This document shows positions 1-5,281 of a stretch of 5,281 nt of DNA, piece by piece. Position numbers and translations under genes: made by a program. The DNA comes from Flavobacteriales bacterium. Its GTDB lineage: Bacteria; Bacteroidota; Bacteroidia; UBA10329. The stretch is taken from NCBI GenBank assembly GCA_003456455.1, contig DMRV01000400.1:1-5281 (forward strand), read 5' to 3'. Numbering within the stretch: position 1 is the first letter of the stretch; the number at the start of each line of letters is the position of its first letter. Under the pieces are notes generated by a model. That model saw only the letters and a list, made by a program, of their open reading frames with translations. It did no database searches and was not told the DNA's origin.

Positions 1-24
1 AGTACAGTTATTTAGAGATTCATG

Positions 25-98
25 TGAGGTGGTTCCGGAATTTAGGACAGCGATTTAGAAATTATAAATTACGAAACTATGAAAAGGACCAAACGCGT
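25..98 (+). mobile_element. Orphan 5' end of an IS3-family insertion sequence
   Basis: This stretch is a 74-bp copy of the 5' end of the IS at 569-1804, in the opposite orientation. It matches 1804 down to 1731 at 70 of 74 positions. It starts at the terminal TGAGGTGG and includes the orfA start (ATG 79-81, MKRTKRV). Similarity stops abruptly after ACGCGT at 98, and the reading frame then closes after five more codons. No matching 3' IS end is visible between 99 and 568. The four differences show that it descends from a different copy and was not a recent duplication of the neighbouring element. It is best read as a scar left by deletion or rearrangement of a second IS copy. Confidence 0.85.
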
Positions 99-263
99 TA
101 TGATACTTCTGTCATAGCCCAAAGATTAAATACTTGAGACCTACTAGTCGTCTAATAAACGCTTAAATGCTATTCCACTTGAAACATTGTTCTAGTATGA
201 CAACAGTCTTAACACAAATGGAATTATCGTCATCAATCGGATCATCAAGGGACGTTTACACCC

Positions 264-316
264 AGGTAAGGCACGCGGCACGGTATACATATATATCCGT
301 GCCGCGTGCCCTACCT
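264..316. repeat. Long GC-rich inverted repeat (hairpin)
   Basis: Arms 264-283 and 297-316 pair over 20 bp with a single mismatch (A269 against C311), around a 13-nt AT-only-but-one loop (284-296). The core GGCACGCGGCACGG pairs perfectly over 14 bp and is far richer in GC than the surrounding DNA. Neither strand has a T-run after the stem, so it is not a standard intrinsic terminator. It could be a bidirectional transcription barrier, a protein-binding palindrome or a member of a dispersed palindromic repeat family. The sequence does not decide between these. Confidence 0.85.
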
Positions 317-564
317 ACAGAGATATGATATAATCCTGATATACTAATAGTTACGACTCAATTCTCAAAATCACACACCCAGACGAAAAAATGGTTGCGT
401 GCAACTTGCGTCGATTTGCGAGAAGATGTATCTTGCTTTTGATAGAAAAGGGACGAATGTTTGACGAAGTCTTCCATCAAGCATGCTTTCGTCCCCAAAT
501 CGTACCCCAAGTACGAAATCGCACTTGTAAAATGTTGACTTTCAGTGTATTGCGAAGTCAAGTT

Positions 565-568
565 ACGG
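565..568. repeat. Target-site duplication, left copy (ACGG)
   Basis: ACGG directly precedes the IS terminus TGAGC at 569 and is repeated directly after the other terminus at 1805-1808. A 3-5 bp duplication is normal for IS3-family transposition. It fixes both IS boundaries and shows the element arrived by transposition rather than by recombination with the remnant at 25-98. A 4-bp match alone could be chance, but it falls exactly at both ends. Confidence 0.75.
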
Positions 569-594
569 TGAGCTGGTCCCGTTTGTTAAACAGC
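569..594 (-). repeat. IS right terminal inverted repeat (IRR)
   Basis: The outer 13 bases TGAGCTGGTCCCG match the opposite end at 12 of 13 positions. The inner part, TTA followed by ACAGC, also matches after a four-base divergent stretch and a one-base gap. The orfB stop codon lies 31 bp inside this end. Confidence 0.85.
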
Positions 595-624
595 TTTTGA
601 GTTAGTTAAAGTTAATGATTGTTT

Positions 625-1497
625 TTAAGCAGCCAAGGAATAGACCTGGAAAGGTGTTTTGTCTTGAAGAGAAGAATGGTCTCTACGTAGATTGTAATAG
701 TCTATGAACTCACTGCAAGCTTTCTCAACCTGGTGCCCATTGCAGAGTTCTTGAAGGTACAGCTTTTCGTATTTAATGGTTCTAAAGAACCTTTCGATGT
801 ACACATTGTCAATGGCCCTTCCTTTTCCATCCATGGATATCTGAATGTTTTCTTTGGATTTAATGAAGTCTATATACTCGCTAGAGGTAAACTGACTCCC
901 TTGATCGGTGTTGATGATCTCAGGGGTTCCGTACCTGCCAAAGGCCACCTCTAAGGTAGCATTTACCCAAGCGGTTTCCATGGTATTGGATAAGCTCCAA
1001 CCCACAATGTATCTGCTCTTAAGGTCAATGATAGCCAGTAGATACATGTATCCTGTTTTCATTGGGATGTAACTAATGTCCATCGCCCATACTTGATTAA
1101 CATGCTTAATCTCCAAGTTGCGTAATAGATAAGGATATTAGTACTGCGCAGGGTCAATAACCGTAGTGCGTGGACGGCAATAAACGGTCTTTAGGCGCAT
1201 CGCTTGCATTAAACGACGTGTACGCCTTCTGCCAATATCAAAACCGTGCTTACGCAGTTCATTACGCATTCTACGCGTCCCACGTGTAGGATCCTGGATG
1301 TAAAACTCATCCAATAGACGCATCATCTCTAGTTCATCGCTAGGAATACCCTTCGGAGTATAATACAGGCGGCTCCTAGAGAGGTTTAGTAGTCTGCATT
1401 GATGTGCAATGGAGACCTCTGAACTGCGCATATCTACAAGCTTCATCTTTTCTGATGGCGGCATCATTTGAGTTTTTTTTATACCAGTTGTTCTCAA
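625..1497 (-). pseudogene. IS3-family transposase orfB (DDE integrase), interrupted by an in-frame stop
   Basis: This is the catalytic half of the transposase. It would cut the IS ends and join them to target DNA as a fusion with orfA. The open frame begins at a TTG (1497) upstream of the A8 run. The first 119 codons hold the HTH_21-type region (SIAHQCRLLNLSRSRLYY, then DPTRGTRRMRNELRKHGF and RRRTRRLMQAMRL). TAA at 1138-1140 then ends translation after DPAQY. The next codons read YPYLLRNLEIKHVNQVWAMD in the same frame, the normal continuation of this family, so a single nonsense mutation is the simplest explanation. The downstream part (625-1116, 163 codons from an internal ATG) carries the rve core: D in WAMDISY, D in INTDQGSQFTS and E in DNVYIERF. 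I count 36 residues between the second D and the E, against the usual 35. Without the stop it would be about 290 residues, normal for the family. Confidence 0.92.
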
Positions 1498-1750
1498 ATT
1501 TTAACTCACCCATCTGACGAAAAAGCTCGTCCCGCTCCTTCTTGAGTTGGTCCAACTCCTCGTTTTTCTTCTTGTCACTCTCGAATACAGAGGCACTTTG
1601 ATCCAAGAATTGCTTCTTCCACTGGGTGATCTGTGCAGGGTGAAGCTCATACTTCTGGGCCAGTTCTGATACCGTTTTTACTCCTTTAATCGCCTCAAGG
1701 GCTACTTCAGCTTTGAACGCTGAACTGAATACGCGTTTGGTCCTCTTCAT
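1376..1750 (-). CDS. IS3-family transposase orfA (DNA-binding HTH subunit)
   Basis: OrfA binds the IS ends and, fused to orfB by frameshifting, forms the active transposase. Residues about 8-48 form the HTH_Tnp_1 (PF01527-like) domain: FSSAFKAEVALEAIKG, the helix pair VSELAQKYELHPAQITQWKKQ, then FL. Residues about 55-90 are a heptad-patterned coiled coil (ELDQLKKERDELFRQMGELKFEN) used for multimerisation. The ATG at 1748-1750 lies 54 bp inside the IS end, and the remnant at 25-98 has the same start. The last 30 or so residues, after NWYKK, do not resemble the family. They overlap orfB for about 120 bp, longer than usual, which suggests the frame reads past where it should have joined orfB. 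Confidence 0.88.
   Translation of the reverse strand: MKRTKRVFSSAFKAEVALEAIKGVKTVSELAQKYELHPAQITQWKKQFLDQSASVFESDKKKNEELDQLKKERDELFRQMGELKFENNWYKKNSNDAAIRKDEACRYAQFRGLHCTSMQTTKPL
1473..1480 (-). other. A8 slippery run at the orfA/orfB junction
   Basis: On the minus strand the junction reads TAT followed by eight A and then CTC. orfA reads TAT AAA AAA AAC, whereas orfB reads ATA AAA AAA ACT, so orfB lies in the +1 register. A conventional -1 ribosomal slip here gives AAA CTC AAA TGA, an immediate stop. Loss of one A (A7), by transcriptional slippage or in an ancestral sequence, would join orfA and orfB directly as WYKKTQMMPPSEKMKLVD. Either the run gained a base and inactivated the element, or expression depends on slippage at the homopolymer. 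Confidence 0.7.
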
Positions 1751-1777
1751 AGTTTCGCAATTTATAATTTCTAAATC

Positions 1778-1804
1778 GCTGTCCTAATTTCCGGGACCAC
1801 CTCA
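1778..1804 (-). repeat. IS left terminal inverted repeat (IRL)
   Basis: Read on the minus strand this end starts TGAGGTGGTCCCGG and continues through TTAGGACAGC, pairing with the other terminus at 569-594. It is the upstream end of the transposase operon. The orphan remnant at 25-98 preserves the same sequence with two changes. Confidence 0.85.
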
Positions 1805-1808
1805 ACGG
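1805..1808. repeat. Target-site duplication, right copy (ACGG)
   Basis: This is the second copy of the 4-bp duplication, immediately outside the IS end at 1804. Its last three bases also form the end of the tRNA-like fragment at 1806-1826, so the IS landed at the edge of that fragment. Confidence 0.75.
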
Positions 1809-1826
1809 AGAGGGAGGGATTCGAAC
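1806..1826 (-). other. tRNA-Ser-like 3' end fragment, candidate att site
   Basis: Read on the minus strand this 21-mer is GTTCGAAT, then CCCTC, CCTCTCC and G. These correspond to the T-loop, the 3' half of the T-stem, the 3' acceptor strand and the discriminator base of a serine tRNA. Upstream bases (GATTGA) do not supply the matching T-stem, and no GGAGAGG 5' acceptor strand appears within 100 bp, so this is not a functional tRNA. No CCA follows, as in many Bacteroidota tRNA genes. Integrative elements that target tRNA genes leave exactly such 3'-end duplications. The match is short, no integrase is visible, and the intact tRNA lies outside the window. Confidence 0.55.
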
Positions 1827-1994
1827 TCAATCGCGTAAAACACTCAAAATCAACATAGTGCAATGCTCTGTTTTTCTAGAGCAAGCCGGTAAACAAGTAA
1901 ATCGAGTGCAGGAGGGATAAATCGCTCAGAATCACTGTATAGCGGTGTGAATATACAGATTATAGATCTCACTTGACCTTTAAAAGAGGTTTCT

Positions 1995-2062
1995 AGGGGT
2001 TCAATGATTGTTCGGAATATCCCGAACATGCGTTTGGAATCGCGTGTAATTCCAAAACCCCT
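1995..2062. repeat. Nested inverted repeats, possible three-way junction
   Basis: AGGGGTT at 1995-2001 can pair with AACCCCT at 2056-2062. The enclosed segment holds two further perfect hairpins: TGTTCGG/CCGAACA (2009-2015 with 2022-2028, 6-nt loop) and TTTGGAAT/ATTCCAAA (2033-2040 with 2049-2056, 8-nt loop). Only base A2056 is shared between the closing stem and the second hairpin. CCAAAA at 2052-2057 could alternatively pair with the TTTTGG further on, so mutually exclusive folds are possible. I do not recognise a known riboswitch or ncRNA family. Confidence 0.5.
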
Positions 2063-2193
2063 GTGTTTTTGGTATGTACAGAAGAATAGGATATTCATAA
2101 ACTAGATACACTACCTTCGAATAGAGGAATAGATCCTAGTTGAAGCTGCGACCTACCTTCTTCCCATAAATAGGATGTGACCCATTTTATACC

Positions 2194-2200
2194 TATCTTG
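2194..2200 (+). promoter_or_regulatory. Weak candidate -7 box for the surface-protein operon
   Basis: TATCTTG resembles the Bacteroidota -7 element TAnnTTTG with one base missing and lies 29 bp before the ATG at 2230. No clear TTTG-type -33 element stands at the expected spacing, so this is only the best local candidate. Confidence 0.22.
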
Positions 2201-2229
2201 AATAGTGAATCACAACTACTAAATTATCG

Positions 2230-3339
2230 ATGAAAATCACAAACTTTCTTGTGGCCACTTGCTTTGCGAGTACGTGCTATGCACAAGTACAAATTCCACA
2301 AACCAATAATTCCAATTCTGGATCTGAAAATATGGTTGTAGGAACGAATATTTCTACTGGAAGCCAAACAGCCAAACTAGCCATCAACACGAGGCATTCT
2401 TCAGGTTCTTCAACAATTGATGGTCTTCTGATAAAGACAAGCGTGGATATTTTTGACAATAATCCGTATAAATATGCTTTCAAAATTGTCAATACTACAC
2501 ACAATGTTGGTTTGCCTCCTGGACCACAAAATTCAACCGTCTTTTCTGTTACACCTCAAGGACATACTATAATTGGTGGTATCGACCAAAGTCCGTTAGG
2601 AGTTTTAAATCTAAGAGGAGAATTCTATTTATACGATTTAGATGCAAATGTGTTTATAAATCCAAAAAAACTCGCAATTGGGTGGACTGGATCAAATACT
2701 AGTACAGCGACTAAGGATAGAAACCTTACTATCGAATATGAAGGTGATAACATCTACAATTCGACTATCCTTGCTACGTTTACGCCTGCTGGAAAGGTGG
2801 GATTTGGTGCTGTTGAACCAAAATCTGAATTTCATGTTTACAACGGGAATTCAACCAATTCATTAAATCTCCCAGGTAATGAAAACAATGTGTATGGGGT
2901 ATTGATTGAAAACACTGGGTCATCCAACAACGAATACGTTCTAATGACGAAAACGGCATCGGGAAACACTTTTTCTGTGAGCAATGATGGCGTTGTTTAT
3001 ATTGGGCCCTCATTAAATAGAACCAATCCTGGCGGATATCGTTTATATGTCGAGGATGGTATTCGAACTGAAAGGCTAAAAGTAGATGTTGCAACTCAGA
3101 ACTCTTGGGCGGACTTCGTATTTGAAGACGGGTACGAATTATTAAGTTACAACGAACTGGAGAAGTTTATCATAGAAAATCATCACCTTCCAAATATTCC
3201 TTCTGCGGAAGAAGTTGTGAAAAGTGGTGTTGATGTACTAGAAATAAATGCAAAGCTTCTTCGGCAGGTTGAAGAGCTCTCTCTTAGAGTTATTGAATTG
3301 AATGCTCGTATCGAAAAACTTGAAGAAAATGAAAACTAG
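2230..3339 (+). CDS. Exported fibre-like surface protein with coiled-coil C-terminus
   Basis: This 369-residue protein starts with a signal peptide (MKITNFLVATCFASTCYA, probable cut before QVQ). Residues about 25-265 are polar and rich in Asn, Ser, Thr and Gly with repeated short beta-like segments (for example STVFSVTPQGHTIIGG and NTFSVSNDGVVYIG), as in trimeric tail-fibre-like proteins. The C-terminus is a recognisable Bacteroidota ending: GGYRLYVEDGIRTERLKVDV from 268, WADFVFED near 293, HHLPNIPSAEEV near 318, then an amphipathic coiled coil (about 335-369, LLRQVEELSLRVIELNARIEKLEE). This ending is found in fibre proteins and resembles the self-chaperone tail region of peptidase S74 proteins, though I see no S74 catalytic motif. 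It lacks a T9SS sorting domain, so its route past the outer membrane is unclear. Its stop overlaps the next gene by 11 bp. A role as an oligomeric surface fibre or adhesin is inferred. Confidence 0.85.
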   Translation: MKITNFLVATCFASTCYAQVQIPQTNNSNSGSENMVVGTNISTGSQTAKLAINTRHSSGSSTIDGLLIKTSVDIFDNNPYKYAFKIVNTTHNVGLPPGPQNSTVFSVTPQGHTIIGGIDQSPLGVLNLRGEFYLYDLDANVFINPKKLAIGWTGSNTSTATKDRNLTIEYEGDNIYNSTILATFTPAGKVGFGAVEPKSEFHVYNGNSTNSLNLPGNENNVYGVLIENTGSSNNEYVLMTKTASGNTFSVSNDGVVYIGPSLNRTNPGGYRLYVEDGIRTERLKVDVATQNSWADFVFEDGYELLSYNELEKFIIENHHLPNIPSAEEVVKSGVDVLEINAKLLRQVEELSLRVIELNARIEKLEENEN

Positions 3340-4978
3340 AATTTCAGCAGTTCTACTTCTGCTTTCTTTTTTCTCATCTTCTCAAAATTTAGTTCCTAAC
3401 CATTCTTTTGAACATGGTCGAGATGATGGTTTCGACGGAAATATGGGAGAAGGCAAATTAGAAGGATTAGAAGACTGGAAACCATTTGGTTCTTCAGACT
3501 GGTATGTTAACGGTGACAGATTTACCATGCAGTGGGAGCCCGTTCAACGGCACGTTGTTAGTAAGACCGGCACTTATTGTATTGGTTTCGGTCCATGCGA
3601 AGGAGCGCAAATTAAACTTGCCCCAGTTAATAATCAACCATTGTCGAATCGAATATACGGTTATAAACTCTCGTTTGATTTTATGCCACGAAACTCCATT
3701 AACTCTGAATTGAATGTTTATATAATGGATGATGAGTTTATCGGCAATAATCTGGTTAGTTGCGAGGACCCTGGGATAAACCACCTAATCCACTATACAA
3801 TTCCAATATCTTCTCAGGATCACGATCCAAATGTGTGGAATCATTTTGAGGGTGAAATGGAACATGCCACGATTTTGGAAAATTTTAATCATTTGGCAAT
3901 TAAAGGCGAAAATATGATGGGTACTTACGAAGATCATGACTTTGGAAGTAATAAATACCTACTAGTCGATAATGTAAAGCTTGAAAAAATACCCTATTGT
4001 GATCACCCTTGTGCAGGAAACAAAGATAGTGAGGCTGTTGCTATTATGTGGAATCCCAATGATAACAGTCAAACGGAGTTAGAGATAGCGGAAGGTTTCA
4101 GCATGAATGCAATTACAGATTTCAATCCACTAATAGTGAACCTTAAACGAGCTAACTACGTAGAATTTTTAGTTGTAGATAGATGGGGTAACCAGGAGAC
4201 ATGGGAGTACTTTAATCCTAACGGTTTAACGAACCTTGACTACGATTTATCTACTAGTAGCGACCAAGTGTTAACAGATTTCTTAAGGATACATGACGAT
4301 GTGTTTACGCTCATGTGGGATGGTACAATTAATGGCAATTTAGTTGCTGGGGAATTTGTGTATACAATGAGGGTTACAGTCGACAATTGCGTGATGTATC
4401 CCAAAATTGAACATTCAACCAAAGTGGCTAGCTTTGATTACGGCCCTGATGTTCCGGATTTTAAGTGGACAACACTCATAAACGACGATTGTTGTGAGAC
4501 GGGCGGATTCGTAACAACGTCATCCTCAGAAGGAAGTTTATTTTTTGAAGGCACTCTATCTACTTCTTCTGGTTACACTGTATCACCTGGAGAGAACATA
4601 CGTCACAGTTCATCAACTTCTATTGACATCATTCCTGGATTTGAAGCACCCTACAACGCTTCATATACCGCTTTAATTAAAGAATGTGGTGAATCTACTG
4701 AGAGCAATAAACTCCAGAGTCAGTTTACTACATCTATTGACGTGGTTAATGTGTTTCCGAACCCAGCAAGCAATAATTTTACTGTAAAGTCTAAGGATAG
4801 CATCAAACTCGTAACCCTGTGGGATACCAAAGGTAATGTGGTTTTATCCGAATCAATCACCAATTATGAGTTAACCTATTTGGTTAACGTCTCTCAACTT
4901 TCACCGGGTTTCTATATTCTTGAATGTGTTCTGTTGAATGGACTGATAGAAAGAAAACAGATAATTATTCAGAGATGA
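3329..4978 (+). CDS. T9SS-exported multidomain surface protein (type A sorting domain)
   Basis: I choose the ATG at 3329 (549 aa) rather than the in-frame ATG at 3302. It puts a clean signal peptide at the N-terminus (MKTRISAVLLLLSFFSSS, cut near Q19) and gives an 11-bp overlap with the upstream stop. Residues 20-222 start NLVPNHSFEHG and end YLLVDNVKLEKI, the frame of many Bacteroidota beta-sandwich (carbohydrate-binding-like) regions. Residues about 268-352 resemble the gliding-motility-associated C-terminal (CHU_C) domain: VEFLVVDRWGN and MWDGTINGNLVAGEFVYTMRV, with an insertion between. Residues about 395-452 (GENIRHSSSTSIDIIPGF, ASYTALIKEC) look like the coathanger-type beta segment common before sorting tails. 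Residues 472-549 are a Por_Secre_tail (TIGR04183-like) domain, with VFPNPASNNFTV, LWDTKGNVV and LSPGFYIL, which directs export by T9SS and surface attachment. No catalytic motif is evident, so an adhesin or structural role is likelier than an enzyme. It overlaps the next gene by 4 bp. Confidence 0.9.
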   Translation: MKTRISAVLLLLSFFSSSQNLVPNHSFEHGRDDGFDGNMGEGKLEGLEDWKPFGSSDWYVNGDRFTMQWEPVQRHVVSKTGTYCIGFGPCEGAQIKLAPVNNQPLSNRIYGYKLSFDFMPRNSINSELNVYIMDDEFIGNNLVSCEDPGINHLIHYTIPISSQDHDPNVWNHFEGEMEHATILENFNHLAIKGENMMGTYEDHDFGSNKYLLVDNVKLEKIPYCDHPCAGNKDSEAVAIMWNPNDNSQTELEIAEGFSMNAITDFNPLIVNLKRANYVEFLVVDRWGNQETWEYFNPNGLTNLDYDLSTSSDQVLTDFLRIHDDVFTLMWDGTINGNLVAGEFVYTMRVTVDNCVMYPKIEHSTKVASFDYGPDVPDFKWTTLINDDCCETGGFVTTSSSEGSLFFEGTLSTSSGYTVSPGENIRHSSSTSIDIIPGFEAPYNASYTALIKECGESTESNKLQSQFTTSIDVVNVFPNPASNNFTVKSKDSIKLVTLWDTKGNVVLSESITNYELTYLVNVSQLSPGFYILECVLLNGLIERKQIIIQR

Positions 4979-5281
4979 AATTAAAGCTGATTGTAATTCT
5001 CAGTAGTTTGGCGCTAATGACTGCGTACCCTCAGAACTCTTCCATTGCTTTACTTGGAGGAATGAGTCTATTGGATGAAAATGCCATATTCCCGTATACT
5101 TTGAATGAACACTATTACTATTATGACGTTGACAATATTAGCTACAACGTAGATCACTCATCTCCTACTATAGGGTTTGAATTTAGACACGAGAAAAGAA
5201 ACAAGTCCATTTTAAGCTTTTCAGCTATCCATTCCAATTACAGCTTCAGCATACATTCTGAGAATAATGAATTTGTATACG
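4975..5281 (+). CDS. Putative outer-membrane beta-barrel protein, N-terminal part (runs off the window)
   Basis: The ATG at 4975 overlaps the preceding TGA in an ATGA junction, typical of translational coupling, and the frame stays open for 102 codons to the window end. The N-terminus is a signal peptide (MKLKLIVILSSLALMTAYPQ, cut probably before NSS). The mature part has alternating aromatic and polar residues with strand-turn periodicity: SSIALLGGMSL, HYYYYDVDNISYNV, then SPTIGFEFRHEKRNKSILSFSAI and NYSFSIHS. That pattern fits an outer-membrane beta-barrel. It could be a membrane partner or anchor of the upstream T9SS cargo, but no family-specific motif is visible in this fragment. The barrel call rests on pattern alone. 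Confidence 0.78.
   Translation, partial: MKLKLIVILSSLALMTAYPQNSSIALLGGMSLLDENAIFPYTLNEHYYYYDVDNISYNVDHSSPTIGFEFRHEKRNKSILSFSAIHSNYSFSIHSENNEFVY

Larger units (their letters stand above)
99..568. other. Gene-poor spacer between the IS remnant and the full IS
   Basis: About 470 bp hold no coding sequence I can support. Two overlapping small frames exist on opposite strands (roughly 358-561 minus and 391-600 plus). Neither has a recognisable motif, and the plus-strand one runs across the IS boundary at 569, so it cannot be an ancestral gene. The only clear structure is the GC-rich hairpin at 264-316. On the minus strand, 480-530 carries two imperfect copies of a short motif, GTGCGATTTCG and GTACGATTTGG. 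The region looks like degraded island or intergenic DNA. Confidence 0.6.
569..1804 (-). mobile_element. IS3-family insertion sequence, 1236 bp, probably inactive
   Basis: The element is 1236 bp, within the usual IS3-family size. Its ends are imperfect inverted repeats beginning TGAG and ending CTCA, flanked by ACGG on both sides. It carries the classic two-frame transposase on the minus strand: orfA (HTH plus coiled coil) and orfB (DDE integrase). The QISMDGKGR segment before the catalytic glutamate and the RDHSSL...TP tail are typical of the group of IS3 elements that carry an HTH_Tnp_1-type orfA. Two lesions argue against autonomous activity: an in-frame stop in orfB (1138-1140) and an unexpected orfA/orfB register at 1473-1480. 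The ends look intact, so a related transposase could still move it. Confidence 0.93.
1827..2229. other. Non-coding stretch rich in inverted repeats, upstream of the operon
   Basis: I find no convincing gene here. An 82-codon minus-strand frame (1850-2098) has no recognisable motif and covers the hairpins. Perfect short inverted repeats follow one another: 1864-1869 with 1878-1883, 1935-1941 with 1952-1958, 2009-2015 with 2022-2028, 2033-2040 with 2049-2056, and 2100-2105 with 2136-2141. The last part (2142-2229) should hold the promoter and 5' leader of the gene at 2230. The structured part could be a small RNA, a leader element of the operon or the remains of a mobile-element origin. Confidence 0.55.

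Noticed and set aside
264..316. Intrinsic transcription terminator or CRISPR repeat.
   Set aside because: There is no T-tract on either side and the palindrome occurs once, with no regularly spaced repeats.
358..561. A 67-codon minus-strand frame just outside the IS.
   Set aside because: It has no recognisable motif, no ribosome binding site and no conserved neighbours. An overlapping opposite-strand frame is equally open, so chance is likely.
391..600. A 69-codon plus-strand frame.
   Set aside because: It crosses the IS terminus at 569, so its last part is IS sequence and its stop exists only because of the insertion.
1805..1920. A complete tRNA-Ser gene on the minus strand.
   Set aside because: Only the T-loop and 3' acceptor half can be matched. 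No GGAGAGG acceptor strand, D-arm or anticodon arm is found in the preceding 100 bases.
1995..2062. Integron attC site.
   Set aside because: The stems lack the GTTRRRY/RYYYAAC R-box consensus, and no integron integrase or cassette array is present.
1850..2098. An 82-codon minus-strand frame ending about 25 bp before the tRNA-like fragment, considered as an integrase remnant.
   Set aside because: No tyrosine-recombinase motif (R...HxxR...Y) or other family signature is visible. The frame lies over a series of inverted repeats, which explains its sequence better.
3302..3328. Upstream in-frame ATG at 3302 as the start of the T9SS cargo gene.
   Set aside because: It would add nine residues (MLVSKNLKK) ahead of the signal peptide and a 38-bp overlap. 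The ATG at 3329 gives a standard signal peptide.

Overview
The window looks like chromosomal DNA from a marine-type Bacteroidota, most likely Flavobacteriia or a close relative. The evidence is AT-rich DNA, a C-terminal type IX secretion (T9SS) sorting domain, the Bacteroidota 'WxDFVF...HLPxIPSAxEV' surface-protein ending, and genes packed end to end with weak Shine-Dalgarno sequences. It divides into a decayed mobile-element half (1-2229) and a compact operon of exported proteins (2230-5281, open at the right edge).

Left half. Positions 25-98 are a 74-bp orphan 5' end of an IS3-family element, cut off seven codons into its orfA. It is followed by about 470 bp with no credible gene but with one strong GC-rich hairpin (264-316). 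A second, full-length IS3-family element lies at 569-1804 on the minus strand, with recognisable terminal inverted repeats and a 4-bp target duplication (ACGG). Its transposase looks dead. orfB has an in-frame TAA at 1138-1140, and the orfA-to-orfB register at an A8 run is +1 rather than the usual -1. The element sits in a 21-bp sequence resembling the 3' end of a tRNA-Ser gene (1806-1826, minus strand), which may be an old integration scar. From 1827 to 2229 there is no convincing gene, but there is an unusual cluster of inverted repeats, including a nested set at 1995-2062 that could fold into a three-way junction.

Right half. Three plus-strand genes overlap by 11 bp and then 4 bp, so they are almost certainly cotranscribed and translationally coupled. 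All three start with signal peptides. The first is a 369-aa fibre-like protein with a coiled-coil tail. The second is a 549-aa multidomain T9SS cargo protein: an N-terminal beta-sandwich-like region, an internal domain resembling the gliding-motility C-terminal (CHU_C) domain, a coathanger-like segment, and a terminal type A sorting domain. The third is the first 102 residues of a likely outer-membrane beta-barrel protein. The most economical reading, by inference, is a small cell-surface module in which a fibre and a T9SS-exported adhesin are made together with a membrane partner. I recognise the domain types but not a named system.
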